NCBI GenBank assembly: GCA_036785325.1
Contig: JAXIVH010000081.1
Span: forward strand, 427,780-491,779
Direction: 5' to 3'
Origin: Urophycis tenuis
Taxonomy: Eukaryota > Chordata > Actinopteri > Gadiformes > Phycidae
DNA: 64,000 bases
Position numbers and translations under genes: made by a program. Each line of letters starts with the position of its first letter. Within the stretch, counting starts at the first letter, position 1. This document shows positions 34,898 to 44,084 of this stretch, piece after piece. The notes beneath the pieces were generated by a model. It was not told where the DNA came from, made no database searches, and was given only the letters and a program-made list of their open reading frames with translations.

Positions 34898-35186
34898 GAG
34901 TCATTTTCACTCAAAACTAATGACTGGGACAGATTCAGCACCCCTAAAAACCCCTAGTTAGACATCTCAAAAGTCACTTTTGGTAGAAAACAATATTTCA
35001 CTATTTTCACCCAGGCCCTCTGGGCACCCCAACTTTGGTGGGCTCTCAAGGCGATTCCCAGAGGATTTGGCCGTGGATAAATTGGGAGGTGTTACTAGAC
35101 ACCTATAGGAACACATGGTAAAAAAATCTATTGGTAATAAATTATTTCACGATATGGCAAAAAAAAAACCTAACTTTCCCTAACTA
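34898..35186. repeat. Right terminal inverted repeat of the Academ element
   Basis: The inverse of 28627-28915. The A10 run next to CCTAAC matches the T10 run of the left copy in length, a homopolymer that would normally drift quickly. Confidence 0.92.
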
Positions 35187-36535
35187 AATGTGCTGTTCCA
35201 CCTTGTTTCCACCTCCTGGGTGAGCTTTAGCTTAGGCTTTCCCCATTTGCTCCTGAATTAGTGCAAGTTTCTCCTTTAAAATCACAAAAATGATAGTTAT
35301 TGTGAAAAATTGAGCAATAACAAACAAATAATACATTAACATATGAAAATAATGTCAGTGAACTTACTTTGGCCGTTGTGCTGCTCCGGAAATATCCCAC
35401 CAGCCTCCTTGCCTTTGTGCGAATAGCAGACAGCACAGGGGTCAAATCAAGAGACTTCTTGACGATGAGGTTTAAAGTGTGAGCCACACAGATGGCACGG
35501 CGCAGCCTCAGCGCCTTGCCACAAGCGATCATGTTGGCTGCACCATCAGTGACCAGACATGTGACCTTTGAGAGTATCCCCCATTCCTCCATAAGTGAGG
35601 TTTTCACGCTTGCCAAATTCACAGCAGTGTGTTTCTCGGGGAAGTACACTACTCCCAGTACTGTTGACTTGAGACACGTGTTCTCGTCAATGCAATGGCA
35701 TGATAAAGCCAGGTAGGCATCCATGTTAGTGGATGTCCACATGTCAGATGTCACACAGTTTGGCCTTCTGCTTTTCCTCCTCGTACTTGGCCTTGACCAT
35801 AGCCTTCACAGCCTAATGGAAAAGACGAAAACAGCGGTTAGTTTTTTATATGTAAAACTACCTTCATACTTTACCAAACACACCTTCCTTGTTGGGATCA
35901 CATAGGTTGGATCCAATTTTCCCACAAACTCCCTAAATCCTTGATCCTCCACAACGCTGAAAGGCTGTGTGTCTCCCACAATCATACCAAGGCCTCTTCC
36001 AGCTCCTTCTTCCTGGTCACTGGAAGAAAACAACAAGCTTTGTGAATGCTGTATCAGTTCTGTTCATTTCATTACCATTGTGGTTGGTAAATAAATATGG
36101 TAACAATGGAAGAGTATGTTACTATAGTAGGATTTAAATTGGACTCACCTTGGCTGGGTGCACCTTCCTTTGCCTGGGTATCTGTATGGAAGGCACGAAA
36201 ATGCCTCAGCATAGATGAGGTGTTGTTGTTGTATCCCAACTCCTTGGCACACAACAAACACTTGACCTTGGAATGAAATAAAATATATATCAAAATATGG
36301 TGAAGAATGATAGGCTAGTATATTGAATCACACACAACAAAACATGTATGACTAAATATGTAACGACTAATAAAAATACAATAGTACCTTGTTTTGGATA
36401 AAATAGGCTACCATAATAATCAAGAGTAAATGAGTGAACACATACCTTATTAGCAGAAATAAGGTCAAAGTGTTCCCAAACTGGGGAATGTTTTCGTTTT
36501 CTAGCAGGCTCCATGAAAACTGACCTCACACTCAC

Positions 36536-36717
36536 TGAAACTAACTATTACTCACACTGAAACTAACTATAACTCTCACTGACACTCACACTGAAACTAA
36601 CTATAACTCTCACTGACACTCACACTGAAACTGACTATAACTCACACTGAAACTAACTATAACTCACACTGAAACTAACTATAACTCTCACTGACACTCA
36701 CACTGAAACTAACTATA
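36536..36717. repeat. Minisatellite, about 22-bp unit, left part
   Basis: Units of the form CTCACACTGAAACTAACTATAA, with a shorter ACTCTCACTGAC variant, just upstream of the hAT transposase start. The array continues after the insertion at 37982. Confidence 0.85.
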
Positions 36718-36725
36718 ACTCACAC

Positions 36726-37981
36726 CAGGCGCGCAGGAAGACATTTTCGGCAGGGGGTGCGGGGCAGGGGAGAGAGACCTCCGTCTCCTTTCAAAAAACA
36801 AAAAAAAACACTCGCCCTCCCCTACATGAAGAACAGATGAGCTGACAGTGCGCAGAAACTATATCGCAACAAGCGAGCTCCAAAGACCAGCGATGAAAAA
36901 ATAATCTAAATATCTGTGTAAATGCGTGCATACAAACTAAAATGTTATTTGCCTAGTGCAGTCAATGTAAATTGTATATTATTAGCAATATATCCATTAT
37001 CAAATTGTCTGTTAAAAAGAGCTTGATGCGCCAGGATCAGTGGTAGATTACAATGCTTATTTTAAAGACCCACTCCGGACATTGATCGACCCCTGACATT
37101 TTCGTTTTATTTAAAAAAGGAGCACATTCAAACATTTTTGACCCAACTAATAAAGAATTGTAAGCTTTTACACAGAAGGTGTTCAAACCTTCTCCATGGT
37201 TTCAGGCAAGGGGTTGTTCTTGCCCAAGCCGCATAATCTGCGGCTGGTTTGTACTTCTGCGTAGGGATTGCGGTCATACATACGGGTTACTAGCGAGTTT
37301 AAAAAAAAGTTTATAGAAATGAAGGCAAAAGTTATGTGTATATATATGTTGTCGCCAATCAGTCCAACATTTATCAAGGCTGTGTTTACACCGTGGCGGT
37401 GTTTACGAGTGGAAACCGGAAAAGCGATCTCCAGTTAATGTAGTTCGGGGTAGAGTACTATAGAGAGACTCTACGTTGGGGTTGCTTCGCCTCGACGCGC
37501 GTCTAGGATTTTAGGAGGTTCACGTCAAGGACGTAAAGGGTCCGTAAAGGGTGCGGAACCATATGTCTATGTGCGGAACCATATGTCTATGTGCGGAACC
37601 CCCCCAGCGTTGCCTCGACGCGGAAGCATAAACGAAGCATACCCAGCCCATATTAACCCAGCCTTCACAGTTGCCTGCGCTGGCGCAGGGGGCGGGTCTT
37701 ACTTGAAAGTCAGTTTTTGATTGGTTCCACATCTTCATGAGGACAGGAAAAACGGAGTGTTTTTGTGACTTGCGGAGGTTCAGTGACATTTCAAACCAGA
37801 AATCCTCATGAATCGTTTTACGACATATTTCGATCGTACGATGTGTTGAAATACATATATATATCACTAGTAGGAAATGTTAAAAGGGTAAAAAAGTCCA
37901 ATTTTGCCGGAGTGGGTCTTTAAAGCTTCGCCAACAGGGGGTGCTGCAGCACCTGCCGCACCCCCACTTCCCGCGCCACTG
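36726..37981. mobile_element. hAT element inside the minisatellite, TSD ACTCACAC
   Basis: This 1,256-bp element has ends CAGGCGCGCAGGAAGACATT and, inverted, CAGTGGCGCGGGAAGTGGGG. It is flanked by ACTCACAC on both sides (36718-36725 and 37982-37989). The duplication coincides with the repeat unit, so it proves less than usual, but the CAG...CTG termini fit hAT. No transposase was found. A TTAA element is nested within it. Confidence 0.72.
37066..37919. mobile_element. TTAA-flanked MITE nested in the hAT element
   Basis: Perfect 13-bp ends AGACCCACTCCGG / CCGGAGTGGGTCT are flanked by TTAA on both sides (37062-37065 and 37920-37923). TTAA duplication is the mark of piggyBac and Kolobok elements. 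Length is 854 bp. The 115-codon minus-strand open frame inside shows no known domain. Confidence 0.82.
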
Positions 37982-37989
37982 ACTCACAC

Positions 37990-38272
37990 TGACACTCACA
38001 CTGAAACTAACTATAACTCACACTGAAACTAACTATAACTCACACTGAAACTAACTATAACTCAGACTGAAACTAACTATAACTCACACTGAAACTAACT
38101 ATAACTCACTCTGAAACTAACTAACTCACACTGAAACTAACTATAACTCACTCTGAAACTAACTATAACTCACACTGAAACTAACTATGACTCACACTGA
38201 TACTCACTGACACTCACACTGATACTCACTGACACTCACTCTGAAACTCACTCTGAAACTCACCGAAACTCA
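37990..38272. repeat. Minisatellite, about 22-bp unit, right part
   Basis: This continues the 36.5-kb array, with more than ten CACTGAAACTAACTATAACT-like units that degrade to CACTCTGAAACT at the right. Confidence 0.85.
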
Positions 38273-38489
38273 CACCGAGACAACAAATGTGCCAGTGAGG
38301 CAGGTGGCTCAGTGAAGCTTTATGCGTTTGTGAATCCCGCCCAAATTTCGAGCATCCGACGAAGCTTCGTTTGTCATCAATGACGTCACCGCCCCCAAAT
38401 GGTACATAACGCGATACACGCTCCACTTAACACTTCCTGGATTACTCGACCCACGCTCCAAAGCATTGGCACCCCACGTCCCAACACTA

Positions 38490-38958
38490 GTAATTACCAT
38501 GGATGTATTATCAGTTATTACACACACATTGGGAGCGTAATGTGGCATTGACAATACATTTGTGATGTTTAAAAAAACTAAAATAACAAGCACATCAGCT
38601 TTTCAATGAGGTAGCATTTAATGCATTTAATTTGTTGAAAGTTTCTTGGGAGAGATTGTTTGTGTATAGTTGACATCTTGCTTATGTATTAACTCAATCG
38701 TCCTGCAGTCGGCAGCAATGCATTTTGATGGTATTTATTGATGCAAAATCCCAGAGGATTTCAGCAAAACATGATACAACAAAGATGGAACAAATTGTTT
38801 GGTTGAATTGTATGTTAGGGATGCAGATATCACAATAGTGATTGTAGTTGGTAGCCAATGCATTTGTTGTTGTGGCATAATAGTCAGCAAAATGTGACAA
38901 CCATGATGTAGACTCTTATGTGGGAGAATCACTCCAGCATGTGAGCCGTGTACAACTC
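38490..38958 (+). repeat. Partial type 1 spacer and promoter of U1 copy 24
   Basis: A type 1 spacer begins abruptly at GTAATTACCATGG after the hAT end and runs intact to the promoter, with octamer-like ATGCAAAA and GACAACCATGATGTAGAC PSE. Confidence 0.85.
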
Positions 38959-39122
38959 ATACTTACCTGGCAGGGGAGATACCATGATCAAGAAGGTGGT
39001 TCACCCAGGGCGAGGCTCAGCCATTGCACTCTGGTTGTGCTGACCCCTGCGAATTCCCCAAATGTGGGAATCTCGACTGCATAATTTCTGGTAGTGGGGG
39101 ACTGCGTTCGCGCTCTCCCCTG
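38959..39122 (+). ncRNA. RNU1: U1 snRNA, array copy 24
   Basis: Full length with C74T, the last base of the ATTGCACTCC U1A-binding loop, which becomes ATTGCACTCT. Known U1A contacts centre on AUUGCAC, so an effect is possible but not certain. It has a type 1 promoter and follows the big hAT block. Confidence 0.92.
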
Positions 39123-39216
39123 ATAATGCTGTGGCAAAGTAAATGCTGGTGGGAAGGGTCTGGATATTAAGCAGTGTCATTAGGGCAGTTTGTTCTGTGT
39201 TGTAATCGTTAGTTAA

Positions 39217-39247
39217 TAGTGGGGGACTGCGTTCGCGCTCTCCCCTG
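39217..39247 (+). pseudogene. RNU1: U1 3' fragment (nt 134-164) at a recombination joint
   Basis: The last 31 nt of U1 appear 95 bp after copy 24, joined to a type 1 spacer cut at GTTAGTTAA. They are followed by the same type 2 flank that follows copy 22. It is not a gene; it marks a breakpoint. Confidence 0.9.
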
Positions 39248-39871
39248 ATATTTATGTCTAAAGAAAATATTATAACCCCAAACAGTGTGAGAGCCATCGT
39301 GGTCGTTCAGAGTTGGTCTGTGGTGTGTTCACTGGGTTCTTTCATGAATGTATGAAGTGGAATTCATCGTTACTGTTTAGATTTACTTAAAAGGTTTTGA
39401 AATAATGAAATATAGTTTGGTGTTATGTTTCATGTTTGTTACAAATTAGATAACGTAGAACATGGCCAGCAGTGAAATTCTGCAGCTTGGGTGAACTCAA
39501 CTCTGCATAATAAAATAAAAAGGTAAAAACAAGAAAATAACAATTAAAATAAGTAGTTGAATAAAGTCACTGAGGTATATAAGTGAATAATTACAATTAG
39601 AAATCAATCAAATAAAAAGCACACCATCTTTAACAATAAAGAAGCATTTTATGTATTTGATTAAAAATAATAAAAAAAAATCACTCAAATAACAAGCACA
39701 CCATCTTTATCAATAAGGTAGCATTTTATGGATTTGATTTATGCAAGTTATTGTGGGCAAGATTGTTGGCTTGCACATTTGACATCTTGCATAATTCCTC
39801 AATTGTCCTGCAGAGGGCAGTGGTGTGCCTTGAAGGCATTTATTTGCGGGAAGTCCCAGAAGAAGGATGCA

Positions 39872-39890
39872 GCAGTGCATGATGGGAAAC
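39872..39890 (-). promoter_or_regulatory. Staf/ZNF143-like site, DSE of U1 copy 25
   Basis: Same GTTTCCCATCATGCACTGC text as before copy 23, 184-202 bp before the gene. Confidence 0.7.
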
Positions 39891-40010
39891 AACTATATCG
39901 TTATATTTCTTGCATTGCTAATTCTTTTTTATATGGTTTCTTTGTGATTGAAATATCAGAATGCTGATTGTAGTTTGTTAGCCAATGTGTTGTTGTAGTC
40001 ATTAAATTGT

Positions 40011-40028
40011 GAGCACCATGATGTTGAC
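40011..40028 (+). promoter_or_regulatory. PSE of U1 copy 25 (one variant base)
   Basis: GAGCACCATGATGTTGAC at -63 to -46. The A-to-T change in GTAGAC is unique among the 25 promoters and may alter strength. Confidence 0.55.
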
Positions 40029-40073
40029 TCTTATGTGGGAGAATCACTCCAGCATGTGAGCCGTGTACAACTC

Positions 40074-40237
40074 ATACTTACCTGGCAGGGGAGACACCAT
40101 GATCAAGAAGGTGGTTCACCCAGGGCGAGGCTCAGCCATTGCACTCCGGTTGTGCTGACCCCTGCGAATTCCCCAAATGTGGGAATCTCGACTGCATAAT
40201 TTCTGGTAGTGGGGGACTGCGTTCGCGCTCTCCCCTG
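40074..40237 (+). ncRNA. RNU1: U1 snRNA, array copy 25 (last)
   Basis: Full length with T22C only. The downstream GTACAAAAAAATT is a weaker 3' box. The array ends here, and unrelated sequence starts about 70 bp later. Confidence 0.94.
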
Positions 40238-40299
40238 ATAATGCTGTACAAAAAAATTGATACTACTATTCAGCTAGATAGGCTATATGAGATATACAT

Positions 40300-40951
40300 C
40301 AATAATTCTGACCAGTATGCAAAATTGATGTCGCTGTTGCTCCGGTTACACCACTCTTTTTTTTTTTACAGTAGAACATCCCATACTTTAGCAATTAGTC
40401 ACGAGAGGGTGTGGATTATGGAAAAATAAGGAATGGCTGAGAGGCGTTCCTTATTTTTCCATAATTCACACCGTCGAGTGGCTAATTGCTATTCTAAAAC
40501 TGTTACCAACGCGGCAATATGAAAAATCATGTAGCAATAAAAACGCTTCCGTTTCACTAATAATTCACTAGATGCGCAACAAAGTAGTTCCCAGATACGA
40601 GGAAGTAGTTCCCGGCCAGGTTGCAGTAACAACACGTCGCTTGCAAGCAATCACTTTATTTTTAACAGCCCCTTTCCAAAAGCAGTTTATCGACCATAGT
40701 TAATCCACCCAACAAATCGAAGTTAACTTTCCATTCCATAACAAAGCAGAAAAAAGCCGGTTCCGAGTTTCTTTATTGTCGTCGTCGTTGCTATGCGCGG
40801 AGTGATGCGGTGAAGCGGTCAGCAGCAGCGTTGGATGGGGACAGGTGTACTTTATCGTCTCATAAAGCACACCTATCAGCCAATCAGAATCAAGCATTGG
40901 GACTAACAGTTTTAGAATTGTTATTTGTGTTGGTACTCTCAGTGTTGAGCT
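40300..40951. other. Non-coding stretch with a long hairpin
   Basis: No gene is recognised. It contains the inverted repeat at 40390-40490 (separate entry), with AT-rich and CpG-containing text around it that may belong to an unrecognised DNA transposon. Confidence 0.4.
40390..40490. repeat. 101-bp imperfect hairpin
   Basis: The outer arms are AGCAATTAG and CTAATTGCT. The inner arms are GATTATGGAAAAATAAGGAA and TTCCTTATTTTTCCATAATT, around a TGGCTGAGAGGCG loop. It is fold-back sequence of the MITE or small-RNA precursor kind. Confidence 0.75.
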
Positions 40952-40954
40952 TTA

Positions 40955-41509
40955 GGGCCCGTCCACACGGAGACGATTCTCGAGTGAAACCGCAAATGTC
41001 TTTTGCGTTTAGGCCGAGCGTAAAGCAGGATGGTTATTTATCTCCTTTTGGATTGTCTCCACAAATTAACCATTTAATGGGCGGGTAAGAGAAAACGCAC
41101 CGACCTAACATCACACAACAATATATATTCCAAAATTGATAATTTATAGTCTATCTGATTTTCTAATCAGTGCAAACTAGTTTACACGTTGGGACGCCAG
41201 GATCCGAGAGAGGAAGATGTTGGATGATGAATTGACTGCCTGTGTTTGACTTATCGACTGTCGAGTGGTTTAGGTAGTTTCATGTTGTTTGGGATCTGTC
41301 ACTTCTGCAACATGAAACTGTTTTTCGGTGGATTTCTGTAGCTGAAACAGCGCCACACACAGGCCAGGAATATGTACTACAGCGTTTCTAGAGCTAGATG
41401 TGTTTCAGCAACGACTCCGTCGTTACGGAGAAATGTCTGGCCCCCCTGCCGAGACAAATGGAGGGGGGGACAGATCGTTTTCGAAATCTGGCTTCGTGTG
41501 GATGGGGCC
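40955..41509. mobile_element. Harbinger-like MITE with TTA TSD
   Basis: Ends GGGCCCGTCCACACGGAG and, inverted, GGCCCCATCCACACGAAG, flanked by TTA (40952-40954 and 41510-41512). A TTA/TAA duplication fits PIF/Harbinger. It is 555 bp with no coding frame. Confidence 0.72.
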
Positions 41510-41512
41510 TTA

Positions 41513-41802
41513 GACATTAACAGATAAATTCCCCTGCCTGGGGTGACTGTAAATAAGTATAGGCCTAGCTCTTACTTCTCTGCATGACCCATTTCTTTGT
41601 TTTTCTAGTGCAAAATGTTGACTTGTTTCATAAGTTTTGTGTCATGTGCTTTCATTTGTGTAAATATGCTGTATTTTAACCATGAATTCACCGATCGTCC
41701 TTTTGCCCACCTGCCACTTTCAGCTTTGAACAGTTTTTCACCATTATTTTGACCTCCCCTGATGATTCGGCTCCATAAGTTCATACATTGACCTGTATTC
41801 AA
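41513..41802. other. Unassigned spacer
   Basis: AT-rich, no gene or repeat recognised. Confidence 0.4.
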
Positions 41803-42999
41803 GATTCAAGATTCAAGTGTCTTTATTGTCAAATGTGCTACATGGCAGGCATATAGCACAGATGAAATTGCAGTCCTCTCAGACCTGCGGTGCAAAATAA
41901 ACAAATTAACAAACAAAGTAGACAAACAGACATCGTACAGACAAAACATAGAAACACAGAAAGTACAAGAAAAAGTGAGGTAGTGCGTTGAAAAATAGTG
42001 CAAGAATATATTTAAAAACAGTAAAAGACATTCTAAAGTGTCATAGTCAGAATTTACAGTTTTTGAGTGGTGGTGGGAAGGTGATGGTCTGAGGTGGGTG
42101 CAGGGTTAAGAGTCTGGCAGGGGGGCAGAGGAGCGGGGGGGGGGCAGAGCAAGGAGGGAGTTGAGCCTCCGGACAGCCTGGTGAAAGAAGCTGTACTTGA
42201 GCCTGCTGGTTCTGGCCCGGAGACTCCGCAGTCTCCTCCCCGACGGCAGAAGACTGAAGATACTGTGGGATGGGTGGGTGGGGTCACCAGCAATCCTGAT
42301 GGCTTTGCTGGTGAGGCGGGTGGTGTAAATGTCCAAAATGGGGGGGAGAGAGACACCGATGATCCTCTCAGCTGCTCTCACTATGCGCTGCAGTGTCTTG
42401 CGGCAGGACACGGTGCAGGCACCGTAACACACAGCAATGCAGCTGGTCAGGAGGCTCTAGATCAGGGCTATTCAATTAATTTGGAATTGGGGCCAGTTTA
42501 TGAATTTGAGGCAAAATAAGGGGCCGGAGTAATCACGGTAACAAATAAAGTACAACAACATACTGAAGAGTCAATATATTCTGTTTTGTAGATGCAGAAC
42601 AACATATGCACATAAATCCACACATGGACTACTACTGTCAGTTATTTACATTTTCATTAATTTAACTGACAAATAACTTCAATTCCAAGTGCACCAACAA
42701 AATATGCTTCTAATTATACCACAACATAACAGTGCAAGGCACAACAACACATAACAGTGCAAGGCACAACAACATAACAGTGCAAGGCACATTTCAAACT
42801 GCTTTCAACAATAATCACCTCAACCAACAGTCCCCAACAGTCCCTTAGTTGACCTCTTTACATTTTTTTTCTTATCTGCCTATATTTGAAAAAAAAAAAA
42901 GAGACACCTCAATATTCAGTTCAGTTGAGCCATACCATATCAAGAAAAACATTTAGTGCATATTATGAGGTGAATAACATGTTAATTGCATCATCCTGT

Positions 43000-43290
43000 T
43001 CAAAAATCAATCCTCATTACTTGCTTGACTAACATGACTGTCACCTTGCATGTAGTTTGCCAAGATTTGCAATCTAATGAGAGAAATGGCTTTTTTTTTG
43101 ACTTAGCAAGAGCAGTGAAGTCAGGTGTATATGTGGTCAGGGCAATGCGCAAGCAGTGTTGCAGATGCTGGTCAGTGAGGGATATGCGATTGTGGCTTTT
43201 AATGGCATTCATGTGTGAGAATGACGACTCACAAGTGTATGTTGACTTGATGTTGAGCCAAACATTGTTAGAAGAAAAAAGATAGAAAGA
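43000..43290 (-). pseudogene. Charlie-type hAT transposase C-terminal relic
   Basis: The frame contains NVWLNIKSTYTCESSFSHMN, then KSHNRISLTDQHLQHCLRIA and FTALAKSKK. This is the conserved C-terminal end of Charlie/ZBED5-like hAT transposases. Catalytic parts are gone. Confidence 0.72.
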
Positions 43291-43383
43291 TACAGCTAGA
43301 AAAATACACATCGGAGCATTGAACTAGAGCGCGACATGAATGGTGATTTTTGATTCTGATTCTATTTGTTTTTCCACCATGAC

Positions 43384-43995
43384 TAAGGCCCCATCTACAC
43401 TAACCCGGGTAAACCCAGAAACGCATAAATATTTATCCGTTTAGCCCTTCCGTCCACATTAGAACAGAGAATTCCGATGCTGAAAACGATGCTTTTCAGA
43501 AACGGACGCTGAGGTGGATGAATGTGAAAACTCCGGGTTCGCGTTGTAGTGTGGTTAGGGTAGACGGAGGCTTTTAGAAACAATGACGTTCGGTTGCCAT
43601 GACAATGCCGCAAGCTGCGTCAAGTCGCTCGAGTCACTCGAGACGCACAAACATGGCAGTTGAAATTGAAAGAATTGTCTATCTGAGCAATGAACTTATG
43701 TATGTAAAACCTCTTCGTTACTCCAACGCCGAAGGCGAGCGCTGTACTTGTGCTTAAGCGATGGAAAAAAAACGCGTATTAACGCTATCAGCTGATCGCG
43801 CGCCTTTAATCGAAAAGAGAGGCGTGTTGGGAGTCGCGTAACCATGACAATCATTGTTTATCAAAATCATTTCAGTGTGGAACGTGGTTGCAAAACATTC
43901 CGTAAACGATATGAAAACGATAGTGTGGACGGAGATCGTTTTCATTGCGACTGTGCGTTTTTATATTTACCCGGGTTAGTGTAGATGGGGCCTTA
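43384..43995. mobile_element. MITE with TAAGGCCCCATCTACAC ends
   Basis: Inverted ends TAAGGCCCCATCTACACTAA and TTAGTGTAGATGGGGCCTTA, extending to ACCCGGGTAAA on both sides. They resemble the 40.96-kb MITE at GGCCCC-TCYACAC. The target duplication is not clear because the ends are palindromic with TAA/TTA. No gene. Confidence 0.65.
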
Positions 43996-44084
43996 AACGT
44001 GCGCATACCTACTGCACGAGAGAATATACAGCCATGCACTATATGAGACTATCCGTATGTAACAATCCCAGTACACTATAATAA

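Larger units (their letters stand above)
28627..35186 (+). mobile_element. Complete Academ-type DNA transposon with 3-bp TSD AAT
   Basis: The element is 6,560 bp. It starts TAGTTAGGGAAAGTTAGG, ends with the inverse, and is flanked by AAT at 28624-28626 and 35187-35189. Excising it plus one AAT rejoins the hAT motif TRWNSTF-QMLQ, so both borders are exact. Terminal inverted repeats are 28627-28915 and 34898-35186 (289 bp); the outer 256 bp are identical, and 3 mismatches follow. It holds one five-exon + strand gene with no lesion and an AATAAA signal before the right repeat. Identical repeats plus an intact gene indicate recent arrival. The Academ assignment rests on the protein architecture. 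Confidence 0.88.
27736..36535 (-). pseudogene. BED-finger hAT transposase, split and frameshifted
   Basis: Six exons can be traced on the minus strand: 36446-36535, 36149-36266, 35884-36019, 35368-35812, 35187-35273 plus 28115-28623 (split by the Academ element), and 27736-28034. A BED zinc finger spans exons 1-2 (WEHFDL, CLLC, HFRAFH). Exon 3 has FSVVEDQGFREF, exon 4 VTSDMWTS and LVTDGAANM, and exon 5 TRWNSTF then MLQTLVEQ. The last exon has the dimerisation motif PCERLFSKAGEVISKKRNRL. Lesions are a frameshift before VTSDMW (near 35.76 kb), a one-base frameshift in exon 5 (near 35.24 kb) and the 6.56-kb insertion between TRWNSTF and QMLQ. It is dead. It would have moved the surrounding hAT by cut-and-paste in the nucleus. 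Confidence 0.85.
27279..38489 (-). mobile_element. Large degenerate hAT transposon with nested insertions
   Basis: The left end, TAGTGATGGGCAGATGAAGC, and the inverted right end, TAGTGTTGGGACGTGGGG, match the two ends of the smaller 16.06-kb hAT in order. The transposase pseudogene reads from right to left between them. Without its guests (Academ 6.6 kb and the hAT/TTAA nest 1.26 kb) it would be about 3.4 kb. The 8-bp flanks do not match: CTAGATAG on the left is type 2 U1 flank, and GTAATTAC on the right is type 1 spacer. The two ends therefore come from different insertions joined by recombination, or the locus was rearranged afterwards. Confidence 0.7.
39248..40073 (+). repeat. Type 2 U1 spacer, segment B (empty site)
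   Basis: Duplicate of 25715-27058 but without the 511-bp hAT, retaining a single ACGTAGAA near 39.45 kb. It supplies the promoter of copy 25. Confidence 0.85.

Noticed and set aside
37520..37867. 115-codon minus-strand frame inside the TTAA element
   Set aside because: No recognisable domain, and the element looks non-autonomous.
36536..38272. Possible CRISPR-like array of 22-bp repeats
   Set aside because: The units are contiguous with no unique spacers, in a eukaryotic transposon: a minisatellite.
1637..38932. Recurring 64-68-codon minus-strand frames (MILPHKSLHHG...) in each U1 unit
   Set aside because: They lie in the spacer and over the PSE, vary in length by single-base changes, and have no domain. 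They are by-products of the repeat, not a gene family.
18312..40429. Plus-strand frames starting MHSGCADPCEFPKC
   Set aside because: They are the U1 transcript itself read as protein, at 18.3, 25.6 and 40.1 kb.
42094..42519. Long GC-rich plus-strand frame (141 codons)
   Set aside because: Antisense shadow of the LINE C-terminus, and it runs across the hAT insertion border.
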